Shown here one piece after another: positions 63,105-64,000 of a DNA stretch of 64,000 bases; the first letter of the stretch is position 1; each line of letters begins with the position of its first letter. The stretch spans positions 11,759,044 to 11,823,043 of the forward strand of contig CAKAKS010000039.1 of NCBI GenBank assembly GCA_916700875.1. The letters run 5' to 3'. Position numbers and translations under genes: made by a program. Under the pieces are notes generated by a model that saw only the letters and a list, made by a program, of their open reading frames with translations, was not told the DNA's origin and searched no databases. This DNA comes from Sebastes aleutianus. Lineage: Eukaryota > Chordata > Actinopteri > Perciformes > Sebastidae.

Positions 63105-63850
63105 GTGTGCTATTATTATACTTCTTTTCAACTTACAATAAGAGAGTATACTTTCAGTTTACTTTTTATGTACTTATCAGAGATATGCTTAAGTATACTT
63201 GGCTTATACTTGTACTTAATCTTTTGATCGATATATACTTAAGAAAAGTATGATTAAGTATTCTTGCCTTATAGGTCGACAGAAAGGTATACTAGGCTTG
63301 TAGTTGTGTTACTTTTTGATAGAGTATTAAAGCGAGTGAGAGTTTGTAAACAAATGTTTTGATATGAATATACTTCAATTCATCAAGAATTGTTTATGTT
63401 TTTGGATTCTCCGTTCACTGTGGAGGCATGTGAGAATTTTTATTTTTTTTATTTTAACATCACAAATCATCAAGTCAAATAGCAAAAAGATCAAGTCTCT
63501 TTAACGTAATACATAAATCATTGTCTAAGTACTATAAGTTAAAGTATCCAAAGTGTACTTTCATAAACTAAAAAGTGGGATACAAGCATATAACTATTAA
63601 ACTAACAGTGTACCTATCCAAACTAGTTGTGTACTCAAAGTTTACTGTTCTTACACTTAAAAGTTAACTTAAAAGTATACTTTTATAAACTAAAAAGTGG
63701 GCCAATTTAGTCCCAATAAGTATTGAATTAGTACACTTACAAGTATACTATTAGTACATTGATATTAGTATACTTACTACATAAAGTATACTTGAACTTT
63801 ACTTAAGTATACTTCATAACATAAACTTGAAGTATACTACTTTTTCGTAA
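63105..63850. mobile_element. AAGTATACTT-rich MITE-like element, copy 3
   Basis: Third copy, with a small internal deletion near 63620. The remaining 63851-64000 matches 50546-50690 and suggests that a further TRIM39-like unit may lie beyond the window. Confidence 0.5.
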
Positions 63851-64000
63851 GGATAGCTTTAGAACAAGATGAGTTTTAACTCTTTTTTCTTCCTTTTTTC
63901 TACAGTGGAAGTAAACAGCAGCCAAAAGAACATCCAACTATGAACAGACAACACAACAAAAGAGGTCAGTGCAACCTATTCAAGAACATCCTGTGAAGAT

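Overview
The window looks like nuclear DNA from a teleost fish, probably a percomorph. It has compact genes with GT-AG introns, many microsatellites, fish-type DNA transposons (hAT, Tc1/mariner, possible Harbinger) and LINE tails, and two TRIM families of the kind that expand in tandem in fish. No bacterial-type genes, CRISPR arrays, rRNA or tRNA genes were seen.

The anchor gene is dld (dihydrolipoamide dehydrogenase, the E3 subunit of mitochondrial 2-oxoacid dehydrogenase complexes). It lies on the minus strand from its ATG at 40989 to its stop at 27752. I placed all 14 coding exons with GT-AG junctions; they total 1527 nt (508 residues). Its promoter side has a perfect NRF-1-type palindrome and a perfect CRE.

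Region 1-31494 is a tandem array of three units of about 10.6 kb (A partial at the window edge, B 10228-20843, C 20844-31494). Each unit holds one intact single-exon TRIM35/A33-like gene (2083-3477, 12921-14318, 23584-24981, all minus), dispersed repeats, and a full set of dld exons 11-14 with poly(A) signal. Unit C supplies the 3' end of the complete dld gene. Units B and A are extra, apparently undamaged dld tails. The A/B and B/C joints fuse dld intron 10 to a RING-deleted TRIM fragment. The duplicated dld exons are almost identical while the neighbouring introns have drifted by several percent.

Region 31495-41120 holds dld exons 10 to 1, with introns containing transposon and LINE remnants. 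Region 41278-44392 is a mobile-element cluster: a Tc1-like element with long inverted repeats, then a LINE 3' fragment split by a ZBED/hAT element with a clear 8-bp target duplication.

Region 44400-64000 is a second tandem array of about 6-7 kb units, each with one minus-strand bloodthirsty/TRIM39-like gene (45409-46875, 51772-53205, 59092-60549). These proteins keep RING, coiled coil and PRY-SPRY, but the B-boxes are gone and a conserved hydrophobic, membrane-span-like segment sits in their place. Each has an upstream region with spliced 5' UTR signals and a GAAA-rich, IRF-like cluster.

Together the window shows two independently amplifying candidate innate-immune E3 ligase families flanking a housekeeping mitochondrial gene. 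One of the amplifications has carried the 3' end of that gene with it. Every reading here was made by eye, without alignment or database searches.
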